In this document: positions 1 through 10,798 of the stretch, piece after piece
How positions within the stretch are numbered: position 1 is the first letter of the stretch
How the letters are laid out: each line of letters begins with the position of its first letter
Source: Salinibacterium sp. TMP30
GTDB lineage: Bacteria > Actinomycetota > Actinomycetes > Actinomycetales > Microbacteriaceae
Assembly: GCF_038397785.1 (NCBI RefSeq)
Contig: NZ_CP151642.1
Coordinates: 1,302,001 to 1,366,000, forward strand
Direction of reading: 5' to 3'
DNA length: 64,000 bases
Notes under the pieces: model-generated
Database searches by the model: none
The model's input: the letters and a program-made list of their open reading frames with translations, nothing else
What the model was told of the DNA's origin: nothing
Program-made: the position numbers and the translations under genes

Positions 1-1041
1 CCGCGCTTTGCGGAACACGCTGGTGGGGCGCGCATCATCCTTAAACGCGAAGATCTCAACCACACCGGCTCTCACAAGATCAACAACGTTCTCGGTCAGG
101 CGCTGCTCGCCCGCCGTCTCGGCAAGACTCGTTTGATCGCTGAGACTGGCGCAGGTCAACACGGTGTTGCCACCGCTACGGCTGCTGCACTCTTCGGCAT
201 GTCCTGCGTCGTTTACATGGGCGAGGTGGATACCGAGCGCCAGGCCTTGAACGTCGCTCGAATGCGTCTTCTCGGCGCCGAGGTTATTCCCGTGACGGCT
301 GGGTCGCGCACTCTCAAGGACGCAATCAACGAAGCGCTGCGCGACTGGGTCGCCGATGTTGAAGACACTCACTACCTCCTGGGCACCGTTGCTGGCCCGC
401 ATCCGTTCCCTGTCATGGTGCGCGACTTTCACAAGGTCATCGGTGACGAAGCTCGCGAGCAGGTTCTCACGCTCACTGGTGCGCTTCCGACGGCGATTGC
501 TGCGTGTGTTGGCGGCGGCAGCAATGCGATGGGAATCTTTCACGCGTTCCTTGACGATCCCGATGTTGCGCTCTACGGTTTCGAGGCCGGTGGCGAAGGC
601 CACCTCACTGAACGCCATGCTGCGACGCTTACTCGGGGTCGTCCCGGCGTTCTTCACGGTGCTCGCAGCTACTTGCTGCAAGACGACGATGGTCAGACTG
701 TTGAGTCACACTCGATCTCTGCTGGTCTCGACTATCCCGGTGTCGGCCCCGAGCATTCGTGGCTCAAAGATATCGGCCGCGCCAACTATGTGCCCATCAC
801 GGATGCCGAAGCGATGGATGCCCTTCGCCTCTTGAGCAGAACCGAAGGAATTATTCCGGCGATTGAGTCTGCCCACGCATTGGCTGGGGCCCTCAACCTG
901 GGAAAGCAACTTGGACCCGATTCGGTGATTTTGGTGAACCTGAGTGGCCGTGGTGATAAAGACATGGAAACTGCAGCGGAATACTTTGACCTGATTGACG
1001 CTGCGGCCTCAGACGCTCACGTTGGCGCTGAGGAGAAATGA
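1..1041 (+). CDS. trpB: Tryptophan synthase beta chain, 5' truncated by window edge
   Basis: Converts indole and L-serine to L-tryptophan with PLP in the TrpA2B2 complex. The frame is open from base 1, so about 50 N-terminal residues lie outside the window and 346 are present. The PLP lysine is in HTGSHKINN (AAG at 76-78), and the phosphate-binding loop GGGSNA is at 511-525. Its TGA stop overlaps the trpA start region, indicating translational coupling in the trp operon. The family assignment is certain; only the true start is missing. Confidence 0.98.
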   Translation, partial: PRFAEHAGGARIILKREDLNHTGSHKINNVLGQALLARRLGKTRLIAETGAGQHGVATATAAALFGMSCVVYMGEVDTERQALNVARMRLLGAEVIPVTAGSRTLKDAINEALRDWVADVEDTHYLLGTVAGPHPFPVMVRDFHKVIGDEAREQVLTLTGALPTAIAACVGGGSNAMGIFHAFLDDPDVALYGFEAGGEGHLTERHAATLTRGRPGVLHGARSYLLQDDDGQTVESHSISAGLDYPGVGPEHSWLKDIGRANYVPITDAEAMDALRLLSRTEGIIPAIESAHALAGALNLGKQLGPDSVILVNLSGRGDKDMETAAEYFDLIDAAASDAHVGAEEK

Positions 1042-1823
1042 TGAGTGCTGTAGAAGACACCATCATCCAAGCGAATCGTGACCGTTCGGGCGCGCTCATT
1101 GGGTATCTGCCCGTGGGATTCCCGACGATTGCTGACAGCATCGACGCCGCAGTAGCTCTCGCTGAGAATGGCGTTGACGTCATTGAACTCGGGTTGCCAT
1201 ACTCTGACCCCGTGATGGATGGTCCGGCTATTCAGAAGGCGACGCAGGTCGCACTCGCCAATGGATTCCGACTTCAGGACGGTTTTGATGCTGTCGCTGA
1301 GATCACTTCGCGAGTATCAGCTCCCGTCCTCCTGATGAGCTATTGGAATCCCATCATGCAGTTCGGTGTTGACCGATTTGCCGATTATCTCGCGGCTGCC
1401 GGGGGAGCCGGAATTATCACGCCTGACCTCGTTAGCGATGAGGCGGGGGAGTGGATCGCCGCGTCTGAGCGCACTGGCCTTGATCGTGTGTTCTTGGCTG
1501 CACCGTCATCTAGTGACGAACGACTGGTTCGCGCCGTAGAGGCAAGTACTGGTTTCGTCTACGCAGTATCCACTATGGGTATCACTGGCGCGAGGTCCGA
1601 CGTCGACAGCGCTGCGAAGGCCCTTGTTGCTCGCCTTCGTGAGGCCGGTTCTACTAACGCATGTGTCGGTCTCGGTATTTCCACTGCCGACCAGGTTCGT
1701 GAAGTTCTTAGCTATGCCGATGGCGCAATCGTCGGCTCAGTATTCGTTAGTGCTCTGGCGACCGGCGGTGTGAGCGCGGTTGCGAAAACGGCCGCGGCCC
1801 TTTCCACCGGTACGCTTGCCTAG
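1041..1823 (+). CDS. trpA: Tryptophan synthase alpha chain
   Basis: Cleaves indole-3-glycerol phosphate to indole and glyceraldehyde-3-phosphate and channels indole to TrpB. The motif ELGLPYSDP..DGP carries the catalytic glutamate and aspartate. Two ATG codons are adjacent (1038 and 1041). The AGGAG at 1031-1035 is only 2 bases from the first but 5 from the second, and from the second start the catalytic residues become Glu49 and Asp60, the usual numbering, so 1041 is preferred. Length is about 260 residues, normal for the family. The start overlaps the trpB TGA by one base (TGATG). Confidence 0.97.
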   Translation: MSAVEDTIIQANRDRSGALIGYLPVGFPTIADSIDAAVALAENGVDVIELGLPYSDPVMDGPAIQKATQVALANGFRLQDGFDAVAEITSRVSAPVLLMSYWNPIMQFGVDRFADYLAAAGGAGIITPDLVSDEAGEWIAASERTGLDRVFLAAPSSSDERLVRAVEASTGFVYAVSTMGITGARSDVDSAAKALVARLREAGSTNACVGLGISTADQVREVLSYADGAIVGSVFVSALATGGVSAVAKTAAALSTGTLA

Positions 1824-1847
1824 TCGCAGTCCAGAAAGGTGACCGTC

Positions 1848-2939
1848 TTGTCATTAGTGCCCCTCAGTATCCCGAGCCCCCCTGATTCCTGGTCAACGCT
1901 CGCTACAATCCCGTTCGGGCAATGGTTGAGCGGTTTGGGGGTCAACCCCAATCAGGCAATCGTCATTCATACGTACGCAATTTGCATCATGATCGGAATC
2001 ATTGCGGCGACGTGGCTGACATCGCGCCGGCTCACGAGCCGTGGCGCTGAGCCCGGCGTCGTGCTCGACATCATCATTTGGGCTGTGCCTCTCGGTTTGG
2101 TCGGTGCACGTTTGTATCACGTTTTCACTCACCCCAGTGACTACTTCTATGAGGGCGCCGACCCGTGGGAAATCATCCGCATCTGGAACGGAGGCAATGC
2201 CATTTTCGGATCGTTGATTGGTGGCGCTGTCGGTGCCTACATCGGCGCTCGCATGACAGGCATCCGTTTCTGGAGCTTCGCGGATGCGCTCGCCCCCGGC
2301 ATGCTTTTGGCTCAAGCCATCGGCCGGCTGGGCAACTACTTCAACCATGAGCTTTTCGGTCAGCCGACCGATCTACCGTGGGGTCTCGAAATTGAGTCCG
2401 GTAACTCGGCGATCCCTGTGGGATTGCCCGTTGACACGCTCTTTCATCCGACGTTCCTTTATGAAATGGTGTGGAACGTTGTCGGTATTGTGTTCTTGCT
2501 CACAATGGAGCGCCAGTACGGCTTCGTCAAGAAGCACGTCCTCGGTCTCAACCTTCCTGTCTTCACCGCCACCGGCCCGATCCGCCTGCAGTGGGGCAAG
2601 GTTTGGGCTCTGTACATGATCTGGTACGGGATCGGGCGCGTCTGGTTCGAATCTATCCGTATCGACCCGAGTGAGGTCTACTTGGGACTTCGCGTCAATG
2701 TCTGGGGAGCGATCTTCGCGATAGCTCTCGGCGTGATCCTGTTCATCGTGCAGTCCCGTCGCCATGTCGGTGTCGAACGCAGCGCCTACGTCGATGGTCA
2801 CCGGTGGACCGCCGATGGTGTTGTAAACTCCGAGGAAACATATTCCGAGCATGACATTGTCGTCAACGCTGCCGAGGAGCCCGCTCCTGTCACTGCTCCG
2901 AAAGAGTCCGCCACAAGCGGCCACACCCCTCAGGCCTAA
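1848..2939 (+). CDS. lgt: Prolipoprotein diacylglyceryl transferase
   Basis: Integral membrane enzyme that moves diacylglycerol from phosphatidylglycerol to the lipobox cysteine of prolipoproteins, the first step of lipoprotein maturation. It has several hydrophobic segments and the Lgt signature GRLGNYFNHELFG. A GTG at 1839 would also open the frame, but the only good ribosome site, AAAGG at 1835-1839, overlaps it; TTG at 1848 lies 8 bases downstream of that site and is preferred. It follows trpA by 24 bases, as in mycobacteria (trpA-lgt). The C-terminal 60 residues or so are a hydrophilic, poorly conserved tail. Confidence 0.95.
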   Translation: MSLVPLSIPSPPDSWSTLATIPFGQWLSGLGVNPNQAIVIHTYAICIMIGIIAATWLTSRRLTSRGAEPGVVLDIIIWAVPLGLVGARLYHVFTHPSDYFYEGADPWEIIRIWNGGNAIFGSLIGGAVGAYIGARMTGIRFWSFADALAPGMLLAQAIGRLGNYFNHELFGQPTDLPWGLEIESGNSAIPVGLPVDTLFHPTFLYEMVWNVVGIVFLLTMERQYGFVKKHVLGLNLPVFTATGPIRLQWGKVWALYMIWYGIGRVWFESIRIDPSEVYLGLRVNVWGAIFAIALGVILFIVQSRRHVGVERSAYVDGHRWTADGVVNSEETYSEHDIVVNAAEEPAPVTAPKESATSGHTPQA

Positions 2940-3010
2940 ATCCGGCACTGAATTGTCTCTGGGCCATAGAAGTCCCTCTCCGCACCAGTAATACGTGAGG
3001 ACGGTACGGC

Positions 3011-6000
3011 ATGGCTGTTACCCCACCCTTTGAACGCTTTGGTTCGATCCCGGCAGCTGCAGGGATGTACGACCCAGCCAATGAGAAAGATGCTTGTGGT
3101 CTCGCGATGGTGGCGACGCTTCGGGGCACTCCCGGGCACGACATCATTACGACCGCGCTTGAGGCGCTGCGAAACCTAGAGCACCGTGGTGCCGTCGGTT
3201 CCGATGCGGGCACCGGCGATGGTGCGGGAATCATGACGCAGATTCCGGACGCCTTCTTCCGTGATGTTGTCGACTTTGAGTTGCCGAGCAATGGCCGTTA
3301 TGCCGTCGGTAACGTCTTTCTGCCGATTGACAGCACGGCCCGCCATGAGGTCAAGGCAGGCATTGAGAAGCTCGCAGAAGAAGAGGACCTCACGGTCTTG
3401 GGTTGGCGCGATGTCCCCATCCAGCCCGAGGAATTGGGCGCTCTCGCTCGCGGAGCTATGCCCGCGATTGAGCAGCTATTCCTGCAGTCCAAGCGCGTCG
3501 ATTTAAAGGGCACGCTTCGCGGCATCCACCTTGATCGCCAGACCTACCGTTTGCGCAAGCGCGCCGAACGTGAACTTCACGTGTATTTTCCTTCGCTATC
3601 GTGTCGAACCATCACCTATAAAGGGATGGTGACGACGCTTCAGCTGGAGCCGTTCTATCCTGACCTCTCTGACGAGCGCTTCGCGTCGAAGCTCGCGCTC
3701 GTTCACTCCCGCTACTCAACCAATACATTTCCGTCTTGGCCGCTGGCCCAGCCGTTCCGGATGGTCGCCCACAACGGTGAAATCAACACTGTTCAGGGCA
3801 ACCGCAACTGGATGCGCGCACGCCAGTCGCAGCTTGAATCAGCCGTGTTCGGGGACATCACCGACATTCTGCCCGTCAACACTCCGGGAGCGAGTGATTC
3901 TGCATCGTTCGATGAGGTTGTTGAACTTCTCAGTCTTGCTGGGCGCCCGCTGCCGCACGCGATGATGATGATGGTTCCTGAGGCTTACGAGAACCAGGTC
4001 GACGCAGATCCGCGACGTCGCGCGTTCTACGAGTACCACTCGATGCTCATGGAGCCGTGGGATGGCCCGGCTGCGCTGGTCTTTACTGACGGTTCGCTCG
4101 TTGGCGCGACGCTTGACCGCAATGGTCTGCGCCCCGGCCGCTACCTTGTCACCGATGACGGCCTTGTCGTGCTCGCGAGCGAAATCGGTGTGTTCGACGT
4201 TGAGCCGACCAAGGTGGTTCGAAAAGGTCGCCTACGCCCGGGCAAGATGTTCCTTGTTGATACTCAGGCGGGACGTCTGATTGAGGATGATGAGATCAAG
4301 GCCGAGCTTGCCGCATCACAGCCCTGGGCTGAGTGGCTTGAGAGCGGACGCATTGCTCTTGAGGAGCTGCCCGAGCGCGAGCACATTGTTCACACTCCGG
4401 CATCGGTTACTCGCCGTCAGCGCACCTTCGGCTATACCGAGGAAGAAGTGCGCATCCTCATCGAGCCTATGTCGCGGTTGGGCGCAGAGCCTCTCGGCGC
4501 GATGGGTTCAGACACCCCCATAGCGGTCTTGTCTGAGCGACCACGGTTGCTTTTTGACTACTTCACTCAGCAATTCGCTCAGGTGACCAACCCACCGCTC
4601 GACTCGATCCGCGAAGCGGTTGTTACGTCGATGCGTTTGGGCGTTGGCCCACAGCGCAACCTACTATCGGCCACTCCGGAGCACGCCAAGCAGGTCGCTC
4701 TGCCCTTCCCGGTAATCGACAACGATGAACTCGCTAAGATCCAGCACATCGAACCTCATCCGGGATCGCGACTCGCGAGAACCATCAAGGGCCTCTATCG
4801 GGTCGATGCTGGTCCTTCTGCAATGGAAGCCCGCTTGGCGTCAATGTGCGCCGAGGCTGACGCGGCGATTGCGGATGGGGCAGAGTTCATCGTGCTGTCG
4901 GATCGCGATTCCAACAAAGATTTGGCACCGATTCCCTCGTTGCTCATGCTAGCGACGGTGCATCATCACCTCATCAGGCAGCAGGATCGGATGAAGGTTG
5001 GTCTGATCGTTGAGGCCGGTGACGTTCGTGAGGTTCATCACGTTGCGCTCCTCGTGGGCTATGGCGCATCAGCGATCAATCCGTATTTGGCGATGGAAAC
5101 TGCCGAAGAGCTCGTACGCAATGGCACAATAACCGAGGTGAGCGCCGAGAAAGCGGTTCGCAATCTCATTACGGCACTCGGCAAGGGTGTCTTGAAGATC
5201 ATGTCCAAAATGGGTATTTCGGTGGTGAGTTCCTACGCCGGCGCTCAGGCCTTCGAAGCTGTTGGGCTTTCCCAGGCGTTCGTCGACCAGTACTTCACGG
5301 GAACAAAGAGCATTCTGGGTGGCGTCAGTCTCGATGCAATCGCTCGCGAGAATGCTGCCCGGCATACGGCCGCCTACCCCGAGGACCGTGCTCCAACCGT
5401 GCACGAACGACTCAACACGGGTGGCGAATACCAGTGGCGACGCGATGGCCCGCCTCACTTGTTCAACCCTGAGACAGTTTTCAAGCTGCAGCACTCGACA
5501 CGGACGCGTCGCTACGACATTTTCCGCGAGTACACGTCGAAGGTCGACGAGCAAGCAGAAAACCTCATGACATTGCGTGGTCTGTTTAAGTTCACGACCG
5601 AGGGACGCGAATCAGTACCGATCGACGAGGTTGAGTCTGTCGCGAGCATCGTGAAGCGTTTTAGCACTGGGGCGATGAGCTACGGCTCAATCAGCAAAGA
5701 AGCTCACGAAACGCTTGCGATAGCGATGAACCAGCTGGGAGCACGGTCGAACACCGGTGAAGGCGGCGAGGACGTTGAGCGACTGCTCGACCCCGCCCGT
5801 CGCAGTGCAATCAAGCAGGTTGCATCGGGCCGCTTCGGGGTTACGAGCATGTACTTGACTCATGCCGACGACATCCAGATCAAGATGGCTCAAGGAGCTA
5901 AGCCTGGTGAGGGCGGTCAGCTGCCCGCAAGCAAGGTCTATCCGTGGATCGCACGAACTCGCCACGGCACACCAGGGGTCGGCCTCATTTCGCCGCCGCC

Positions 6001-7585
6001 GCACCACGACATCTACTCGATCGAAGACCTCAAACAACTGATCTTCGACCTCAAACGTTCGAACCCCTCCGCTCGAGTGCACGTCAAGCTTGTGAGCCAA
6101 AAGGGTATCGGGGCGGTGGCGGCTGGTGTGACTAAGGCTAAAGCCGATGTCGTGTTGGTTTCGGGCCACGATGGTGGCACGGGTGCAAGCCCACTCAACT
6201 CCCTTAAGCATGCGGGTACGCCGTGGGAGATTGGCCTAGCGGAAACTCAACAGACCCTCATGCTCAACGGAATGCGTGACCGTGTGGTCGTGCAGGTCGA
6301 TGGGCAAATGAAGACGGGGCGTGACGTCATCATTGGCGCGCTTCTGGGCGCCGAAGAGTACGGGTTCGCGACAGCGCCTCTCGTGGTGTCTGGTTGCATC
6401 CTGATGCGAGTCTGTCACCTGGATACGTGTCCGGTGGGTGTTGCCACTCAGAACCCTGAATTACGGGAGCGATTCACGGGCAAGCCTGAATTCATCGTCA
6501 ACTTTTTCGAGTTCTTGGCTCAAGAAGTTCGCGAATACTTGGCGGAGCTGGGGTTCCGCACCCTCGGTGAAGCAATCGGTCACAGCGAACTGCTCGACAT
6601 GAACCGAGCGATCTCACACTGGAAGACCGACGGGCTCGACCTTTCTCCGATCTTTGACGGGCCGGAATTCGCGGCCGACGAGCCTCGCACACAGTCGGTG
6701 GCTCAAGACCATGAGCTAGCTGAGCACTTCGACCAGAAGCTCATCGAATTGAGCCACGACGCGTTAGTCAATAAGACGTCGGTCGAGATTGATCTTCCCG
6801 TGCGCAATACCGACCGCGCGGTTGGCACCATGCTCGGCCACGAAGTCACTGTCCGACATGGCGAGCATGGTCTTCCGACTGACACAATCACGATCACCCT
6901 CCACGGCTCCGCTGGGCAGTCGCTCGGCGCGTTCGTTCCCTCGGGTATTTCGCTGAAGCTTTATGGCGACAGCAACGACTACGTCGGTAAGGGTCTCTCT
7001 GGTGGTTCCGTCGTTGTGCGACCTGACCTGTCGAGTGTTTTTGCTGCAGAGAACAATGTGATCGCGGGTAACGTTATTGGCTACGGTGCGACCAGCGGCA
7101 GCATCTTCATCCGAGGCAAGGTGGGCGAGCGTTTCATGGTGCGAAACTCGGGCGCTACCGCAATTGCTGAAGGCGTTGGCGACCATGCGCTTGAGTACAT
7201 GACCGGTGGTCTTGTCCTCATTCTCGGCACGACGGGCCGAAACCTTGGCGCGGGAATGTCTGGAGGAACCGCCTACATTCACGAGTTACGCGAAGAGCGC
7301 GTCAATGGTGAATCGTTGAGCACAGGCGAATTAGTGCTGTCCGAACTCGGCAGCGCTGACGTTGAGATAGTCAAAGATCTGCTTGAGCGTCATCATCTAG
7401 AAACAGGGTCTGTCGTCGCTGAGCGAATGCTCGCTGACATGGACGCGACGGCAACCAAGTTCACCAAGGTCACACCGCGCGACTACGCGGCCGTGATCCA
7501 GACTCGAGCAACAGCATTGGCCGAAGGACTCGACCCCGATGGGGATGTTACTTGGGCGCGAATTAAGGAGGTAACGGGTGGCTGA
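3011..7585 (+). CDS. gltB: Glutamate synthase (NADPH) large subunit
   Basis: Makes two glutamates from glutamine and 2-oxoglutarate with GltD. It is 1524 residues, the normal size. The class II amidotransferase domain begins at Cys29 (DACGLAMVA), implying removal of a 28-residue propeptide. The FMN/synthase domain follows, with the [3Fe-4S] ligands Cys1129, Cys1135 and Cys1140 in [12 protein letters not shown]. The C-terminal third is the glycine-rich beta-helix domain. A GAGGAC sequence 8 bases before the ATG may be the ribosome site. A 71-base gap separates it from lgt, and it overlaps gltD by 8 bases. Confidence 0.98.
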   Translation: MAVTPPFERFGSIPAAAGMYDPANEKDACGLAMVATLRGTPGHDIITTALEALRNLEHRGAVGSDAGTGDGAGIMTQIPDAFFRDVVDFELPSNGRYAVGNVFLPIDSTARHEVKAGIEKLAEEEDLTVLGWRDVPIQPEELGALARGAMPAIEQLFLQSKRVDLKGTLRGIHLDRQTYRLRKRAERELHVYFPSLSCRTITYKGMVTTLQLEPFYPDLSDERFASKLALVHSRYSTNTFPSWPLAQPFRMVAHNGEINTVQGNRNWMRARQSQLESAVFGDITDILPVNTPGASDSASFDEVVELLSLAGRPLPHAMMMMVPEAYENQVDADPRRRAFYEYHSMLMEPWDGPAALVFTDGSLVGATLDRNGLRPGRYLVTDDGLVVLASEIGVFDVEPTKVVRKGRLRPGKMFLVDTQAGRLIEDDEIKAELAASQPWAEWLESGRIALEELPEREHIVHTPASVTRRQRTFGYTEEEVRILIEPMSRLGAEPLGAMGSDTPIAVLSERPRLLFDYFTQQFAQVTNPPLDSIREAVVTSMRLGVGPQRNLLSATPEHAKQVALPFPVIDNDELAKIQHIEPHPGSRLARTIKGLYRVDAGPSAMEARLASMCAEADAAIADGAEFIVLSDRDSNKDLAPIPSLLMLATVHHHLIRQQDRMKVGLIVEAGDVREVHHVALLVGYGASAINPYLAMETAEELVRNGTITEVSAEKAVRNLITALGKGVLKIMSKMGISVVSSYAGAQAFEAVGLSQAFVDQYFTGTKSILGGVSLDAIARENAARHTAAYPEDRAPTVHERLNTGGEYQWRRDGPPHLFNPETVFKLQHSTRTRRYDIFREYTSKVDEQAENLMTLRGLFKFTTEGRESVPIDEVESVASIVKRFSTGAMSYGSISKEAHETLAIAMNQLGARSNTGEGGEDVERLLDPARRSAIKQVASGRFGVTSMYLTHADDIQIKMAQGAKPGEGGQLPASKVYPWIARTRHGTPGVGLISPPPHHDIYSIEDLKQLIFDLKRSNPSARVHVKLVSQKGIGAVAAGVTKAKADVVLVSGHDGGTGASPLNSLKHAGTPWEIGLAETQQTLMLNGMRDRVVVQVDGQMKTGRDVIIGALLGAEEYGFATAPLVVSGCILMRVCHLDTCPVGVATQNPELRERFTGKPEFIVNFFEFLAQEVREYLAELGFRTLGEAIGHSELLDMNRAISHWKTDGLDLSPIFDGPEFAADEPRTQSVAQDHELAEHFDQKLIELSHDALVNKTSVEIDLPVRNTDRAVGTMLGHEVTVRHGEHGLPTDTITITLHGSAGQSLGAFVPSGISLKLYGDSNDYVGKGLSGGSVVVRPDLSSVFAAENNVIAGNVIGYGATSGSIFIRGKVGERFMVRNSGATAIAEGVGDHALEYMTGGLVLILGTTGRNLGAGMSGGTAYIHELREERVNGESLSTGELVLSELGSADVEIVKDLLERHHLETGSVVAERMLADMDATATKFTKVTPRDYAAVIQTRATALAEGLDPDGDVTWARIKEVTGG

Positions 7586-9035
7586 TCCCCAGGGATTCCT
7601 CAAGGTACAAGAGCGTGAACTCCCCACACGACGCCCGGTCAGTCTGCGACTGATGGATTTCAAAGAGGTCTATGAACAGCAAGAGTCGGGTCAGTTGGCG
7701 CGACAAGCCGGTCGCTGCATGGATTGCGGCGTCCCGTTTTGTCATCAGGGTTGCCCACTGGGCAATCTGATCCCCGAGTGGAACGACCTCATGCGCCGCG
7801 GTGAAAGCGCTGAAGCAATTGAGCGTTTGCACGCAACGAACAACTTTCCCGAATTCACGGGCCGGCTGTGCCCAGCTCCCTGCGAGAGTTCCTGCGTGCT
7901 CGGAATCAACCAGCCCGCAGTCACGATTAAGCAGATCGAAGTCTCGATCATCGATCAGGCATTCGCTGACGGCAACGTCACACCGCATCCGCCCGAGCGT
8001 TTGACAGGGAAGACTGTCGCGGTCGTCGGTTCCGGACCTGCCGGTTTGGCCGCAGCGCAGCAGCTGACTCGTGCAGGGCACACCGTCGCAGTGTTCGAGC
8101 GTGAGGACCGCATTGGTGGACTTCTTCGCTACGGCATCCCCGACTTCAAGATGGAAAAGCGCCACATCGAATTGCGTATTGCGCAGATGCAAGCAGAGGG
8201 AACGCGATTCCGTGCTGGAGTCACCATTGGTGTCGACATCTCGTGGAATGATCTTCGTTCACGTTACGATGCCGTCGTCGTGGCAACGGGTGCGACCGTT
8301 CCTCGCGACCTGCCGATTCCTGGCCGTGATTCCCTCGGCGTGCACTTCGCCATGGAATACCTAGTTCAGTCGAATAAGGCTGTCGCAGGTGATTCCGTCA
8401 GCGAGCAAGTGACAGCCGAAGGCAAGCACGTCGTCGTTCTTGGTGGAGGCGACACCGGTGCTGACTGCATCGGCACTGCACACCGGCAGGGTGCCCTCTC
8501 GGTAACGAACCTTGCGATTGGCGTTCAGCCGCCCGCAGAGCGCCCCGAACACCAGCCGTGGCCACTCACTCCAACTCTCTTCGAGGTGTCGAGCGCTCAC
8601 GAAGAGGGCGGCGAGCGCCTGTACCTGGCTTCGACCATCGAATTCGTGACAAACACCGTTGGCGAAGTTCGTTCGATCAAGGTCGCTGAAACTGAGTTTG
8701 CCGATGGTCACCGAGTGCCGAAGGCGGGCACGGAGCGCGAGATTCCGGCAGACCTCGTGCTTCTCGCGATGGGGTTCACCGGTCCAGAAACTGACACTCT
8801 CGACACGCAGCTTCCGTTGGCATCGGATGACCGTGGCAATCTCATACGGGATTCTGACTACCAGAGCGAAACCCCCGGCGTGTACGTTGTCGGGGATGCG
8901 GGTCGTGGTCAGTCGCTAATTGTGTGGGCTATCGCTGAGGGTAGGGCTGCGGCATCCGCTGTAGATCGCTACCTTGAGGGGGAGACGCAGCTGCCGTTCC
9001 CCGTTTCCCCTACCGACCGCGGTATGACCGTCTAA
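7578..9035 (+). CDS. gltD: Glutamate synthase small subunit
   Basis: FAD/NADPH subunit that passes electrons through two [4Fe-4S] clusters to GltB. The N-terminal cysteine clusters are [13 protein letters not shown] and CPAPCESSC. The FAD Rossmann motif is [15 protein letters not shown], and a second dinucleotide motif [12 protein letters not shown] serves NADPH. Length is 485 residues, typical. The GTG start lies 5 bases after AAGGAGGT (7565-7572) and inside the end of gltB, so the two are translationally coupled. Directly after its TAA stop comes a long (CCA) repeat that continues the same reading frame. Confidence 0.97.
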   Translation: MADPQGFLKVQERELPTRRPVSLRLMDFKEVYEQQESGQLARQAGRCMDCGVPFCHQGCPLGNLIPEWNDLMRRGESAEAIERLHATNNFPEFTGRLCPAPCESSCVLGINQPAVTIKQIEVSIIDQAFADGNVTPHPPERLTGKTVAVVGSGPAGLAAAQQLTRAGHTVAVFEREDRIGGLLRYGIPDFKMEKRHIELRIAQMQAEGTRFRAGVTIGVDISWNDLRSRYDAVVVATGATVPRDLPIPGRDSLGVHFAMEYLVQSNKAVAGDSVSEQVTAEGKHVVVLGGGDTGADCIGTAHRQGALSVTNLAIGVQPPAERPEHQPWPLTPTLFEVSSAHEEGGERLYLASTIEFVTNTVGEVRSIKVAETEFADGHRVPKAGTEREIPADLVLLAMGFTGPETDTLDTQLPLASDDRGNLIRDSDYQSETPGVYVVGDAGRGQSLIVWAIAEGRAAASAVDRYLEGETQLPFPVSPTDRGMTV

Positions 9036-9040
9036 CTGTT

Positions 9041-9089
9041 CCACCACCACCACCACCACCACCACCACCACCACCACCACCACCACCAC
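9041..9089 (+). repeat. (CCA)16 trinucleotide microsatellite between gltD and pyk
   Basis: Sixteen perfect CCA units plus a final C, with no interruption and no G or T on this strand. It fills most of the 73-base gap between the gltD stop (9035) and the pyk start (9109), leaving 19 bases that hold the pyk ribosome site AAAGGAAG. The tract is in frame with gltD: after the gltD TAA the codons read CTG, TTC, sixteen CAC and TAA. A C-rich, G-free unstructured RNA like this resembles a Rho loading site; that role is inference. Confidence 0.98.
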
Positions 9090-9108
9090 TAAATCGTCAA
9101 AGGAAGTT

Positions 9109-10554
9109 ATGAGACGCGCAAAAATCGTCGCGACACTCGGCCCGGCTACATCGAGCTACGAGAACATCAGGGCAATCGTCGATGCAGGTGTCGATGTTGC
9201 TCGCATGAACCTCAGCCATGGAACCTATGCGGTTCACGAAGAGGTGTACGCAAACGTGCGTCGCGCCGCAGAGGATGCTGGCCGTGCCGTCGCAGTAATG
9301 GTCGACCTCCAAGGCCCCAAGATTCGTCTCGGCAAGTTCGAGGACGGCCCCTATGAACTCGCTGTTGGCGACATTTTCACGATTACGACCGACGACATCG
9401 TGGGCAATCGCGAAATCTGCGGAACGACCTTCAAGGGTCTCCCTCATGATGTTGCTCCTGGTGATTTCTTGCTGATCGACGATGGCAAGGTGAAAGTCAA
9501 GGTGGTCAGCTCGACCGACACGGCGGTCACCACTGAGGTGGTTGTTGCCGGCGCCGTCTCGAACAACAAGGGCATCAACCTGCCGGGTGTTGCCGTGAAC
9601 GTTCCAGCACTCTCTGAGAAGGATGAGGACGACCTCCGTTGGGGTCTGAAGCTTGGTGCCGACCTCATCGCTCTGTCGTTCGTGCGAAACGCCGACGACA
9701 TCGTGCGGGTGCACGAGATCATGGATGAGGAGGGTCGCCGAGTTCCTGTCATCGCCAAGATTGAGAAGCCACAGGCCGTTGACCATCTCGAAGCGATCAT
9801 TGACGCCTTCGACTCGATCATGGTTGCGCGCGGTGACCTCGGTGTTGAATTACCGCTCGAGGCCGTCCCGATCGTTCAGAAGCGCACTGTTGAGTTGGCT
9901 CGTCGCATGGCGAAGCCCGTTATTGTTGCGACACAGATGCTTGAGTCGATGATTTCCAGCCCTGTGCCCACGCGCGCTGAGACCTCCGACGTCGCCAACG
10001 CGATTTTGGATGGCGCTGACGCCGTCATGCTCAGTGGTGAAACGAGCGTGGGGGAGTATCCCGTGATCACGGTTCAGACGATGGCGAAGATTGTGGCTTC
10101 CACTGAGGAACACGGTCTGGACCGTATTGCTGAGCTGGGAACGAAGCCAAGGACTCAGGGTGGGGCGATCACTCTCGCCGCGGCCGAAGTTGCGGCGTTT
10201 GTTGAAGCCAAATATGTGTGCGTGTTTACCGAATCGGGTGATTCAGCGCGCCGGATGTCGCGACTGCGGTTCCGCATTCCGATGAAAGCGTTCACCCCTA
10301 GCCCAGAGATTCAACGCCGGATGGCACTGATCTGGGGGATCGAAACTTTCATCGTTGATCGCGTTACTCATACCGATGAGATGTATCGACAGGTTGACGA
10401 AGTGTTGCTTGATCAGAAGCTGGCGGAAATCGGCGACAAGGTCGTCGTAATTTCCGGTTCCCCTCCGGGAATTTCCGGATCGACGAATGACTTGCGAGTG
10501 CACATCATCGGAGATGCAATTAACGCGAAGGCTCCCGTGTGGGCTACTAATTAG
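9109..10554 (+). CDS. pyk: Pyruvate kinase
   Basis: Final glycolytic step, phosphoenolpyruvate plus ADP to pyruvate plus ATP, cytoplasmic homotetramer. 481 residues. The N-terminus RRAKIVATLGPATSS, the catalytic-lysine segment VIAKIEKPQAV and the metal-binding VARGDLGVELP are clear, and the C-terminal regulatory domain is complete. The ATG follows AAAGGAAG. No room for a full promoter exists between the (CCA) tract and the start, so transcription must begin upstream of or within the tract, or read through from gltBD. Confidence 0.98.
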   Translation: MRRAKIVATLGPATSSYENIRAIVDAGVDVARMNLSHGTYAVHEEVYANVRRAAEDAGRAVAVMVDLQGPKIRLGKFEDGPYELAVGDIFTITTDDIVGNREICGTTFKGLPHDVAPGDFLLIDDGKVKVKVVSSTDTAVTTEVVVAGAVSNNKGINLPGVAVNVPALSEKDEDDLRWGLKLGADLIALSFVRNADDIVRVHEIMDEEGRRVPVIAKIEKPQAVDHLEAIIDAFDSIMVARGDLGVELPLEAVPIVQKRTVELARRMAKPVIVATQMLESMISSPVPTRAETSDVANAILDGADAVMLSGETSVGEYPVITVQTMAKIVASTEEHGLDRIAELGTKPRTQGGAITLAAAEVAAFVEAKYVCVFTESGDSARRMSRLRFRIPMKAFTPSPEIQRRMALIWGIETFIVDRVTHTDEMYRQVDEVLLDQKLAEIGDKVVVISGSPPGISGSTNDLRVHIIGDAINAKAPVWATN

Positions 10555-10568
10555 CCTCTAGCGAGCTA

Positions 10569-10625
10569 ATTAGTGAGACTATGTCGGCGCTGAACCTCAC
10601 GGTTAGCGCCGACATAGTCGCTAAT
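10569..10625 (+). terminator. Long hairpin after pyk, likely terminator
   Basis: Perfect 15-bp stem GACTATGTCGGCGCT (10577-10591) with AGCGCCGACATAGTC (10605-10619), continued inward by AACC/GGTT around a TCAC loop and outward by ATTAG/CTAAT. No T-run follows, as is common for actinobacterial terminators. It separates pyk from the opposite-strand tRNA, so it may act in both directions. Confidence 0.8.
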
Positions 10626-10676
10626 CTGTGAAGAGATTGGGGCGATACCGCCCATCAGTTCAGGATCATCAGGTTG

Positions 10677-10759
10677 TGCCGGATGTGGGACTCGAACCCA
10701 CACGTCCTTTCGAACAAAGCATTTTGAGTGCTCCGCGTCTACCATTCCGCCAATCCGGC
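10677..10759 (-). tRNA. tRNA-Leu, anticodon CAA
   Basis: On the minus strand the 7-bp acceptor arm GCCGGAT pairs with ATCCGGC, followed by discriminator A. The anticodon loop is CTCAAAA on an AGCA/TGCT stem, giving anticodon CAA (reads UUG). A long variable arm, typical of class II leucine tRNAs, lies between the anticodon arm and the GGGTTCGAGTCCC T arm. The 3' CCA is not encoded. Length is 83 bases. Confidence 0.95.
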
Positions 10760-10785
10760 TGACTACAACGATGAATAGAATACCG

Positions 10786-10798
10786 TAGGCTTGCTGGC
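10786..10798 (+). promoter_or_regulatory. pdtaR leaderless promoter -10
   Basis: TAGGCT at 10786-10791, 7 bases before the GTG start of the ANTAR regulator, so transcription should begin at or next to the start codon. An alternative hexamer TAGAAT lies at 10776-10781. Confidence 0.5.

Noticed and set aside
9041-9089. CRISPR or other spaced repeat
   Set aside because: The units are contiguous 3-base repeats without spacers.
9036-9092. Short histidine-rich leader peptide controlling pyk
   Set aside because: The frame is closed upstream by the gltD stop, only a CTG could start it, there is no ribosome site, and a histidine leader makes no sense for pyruvate kinase.
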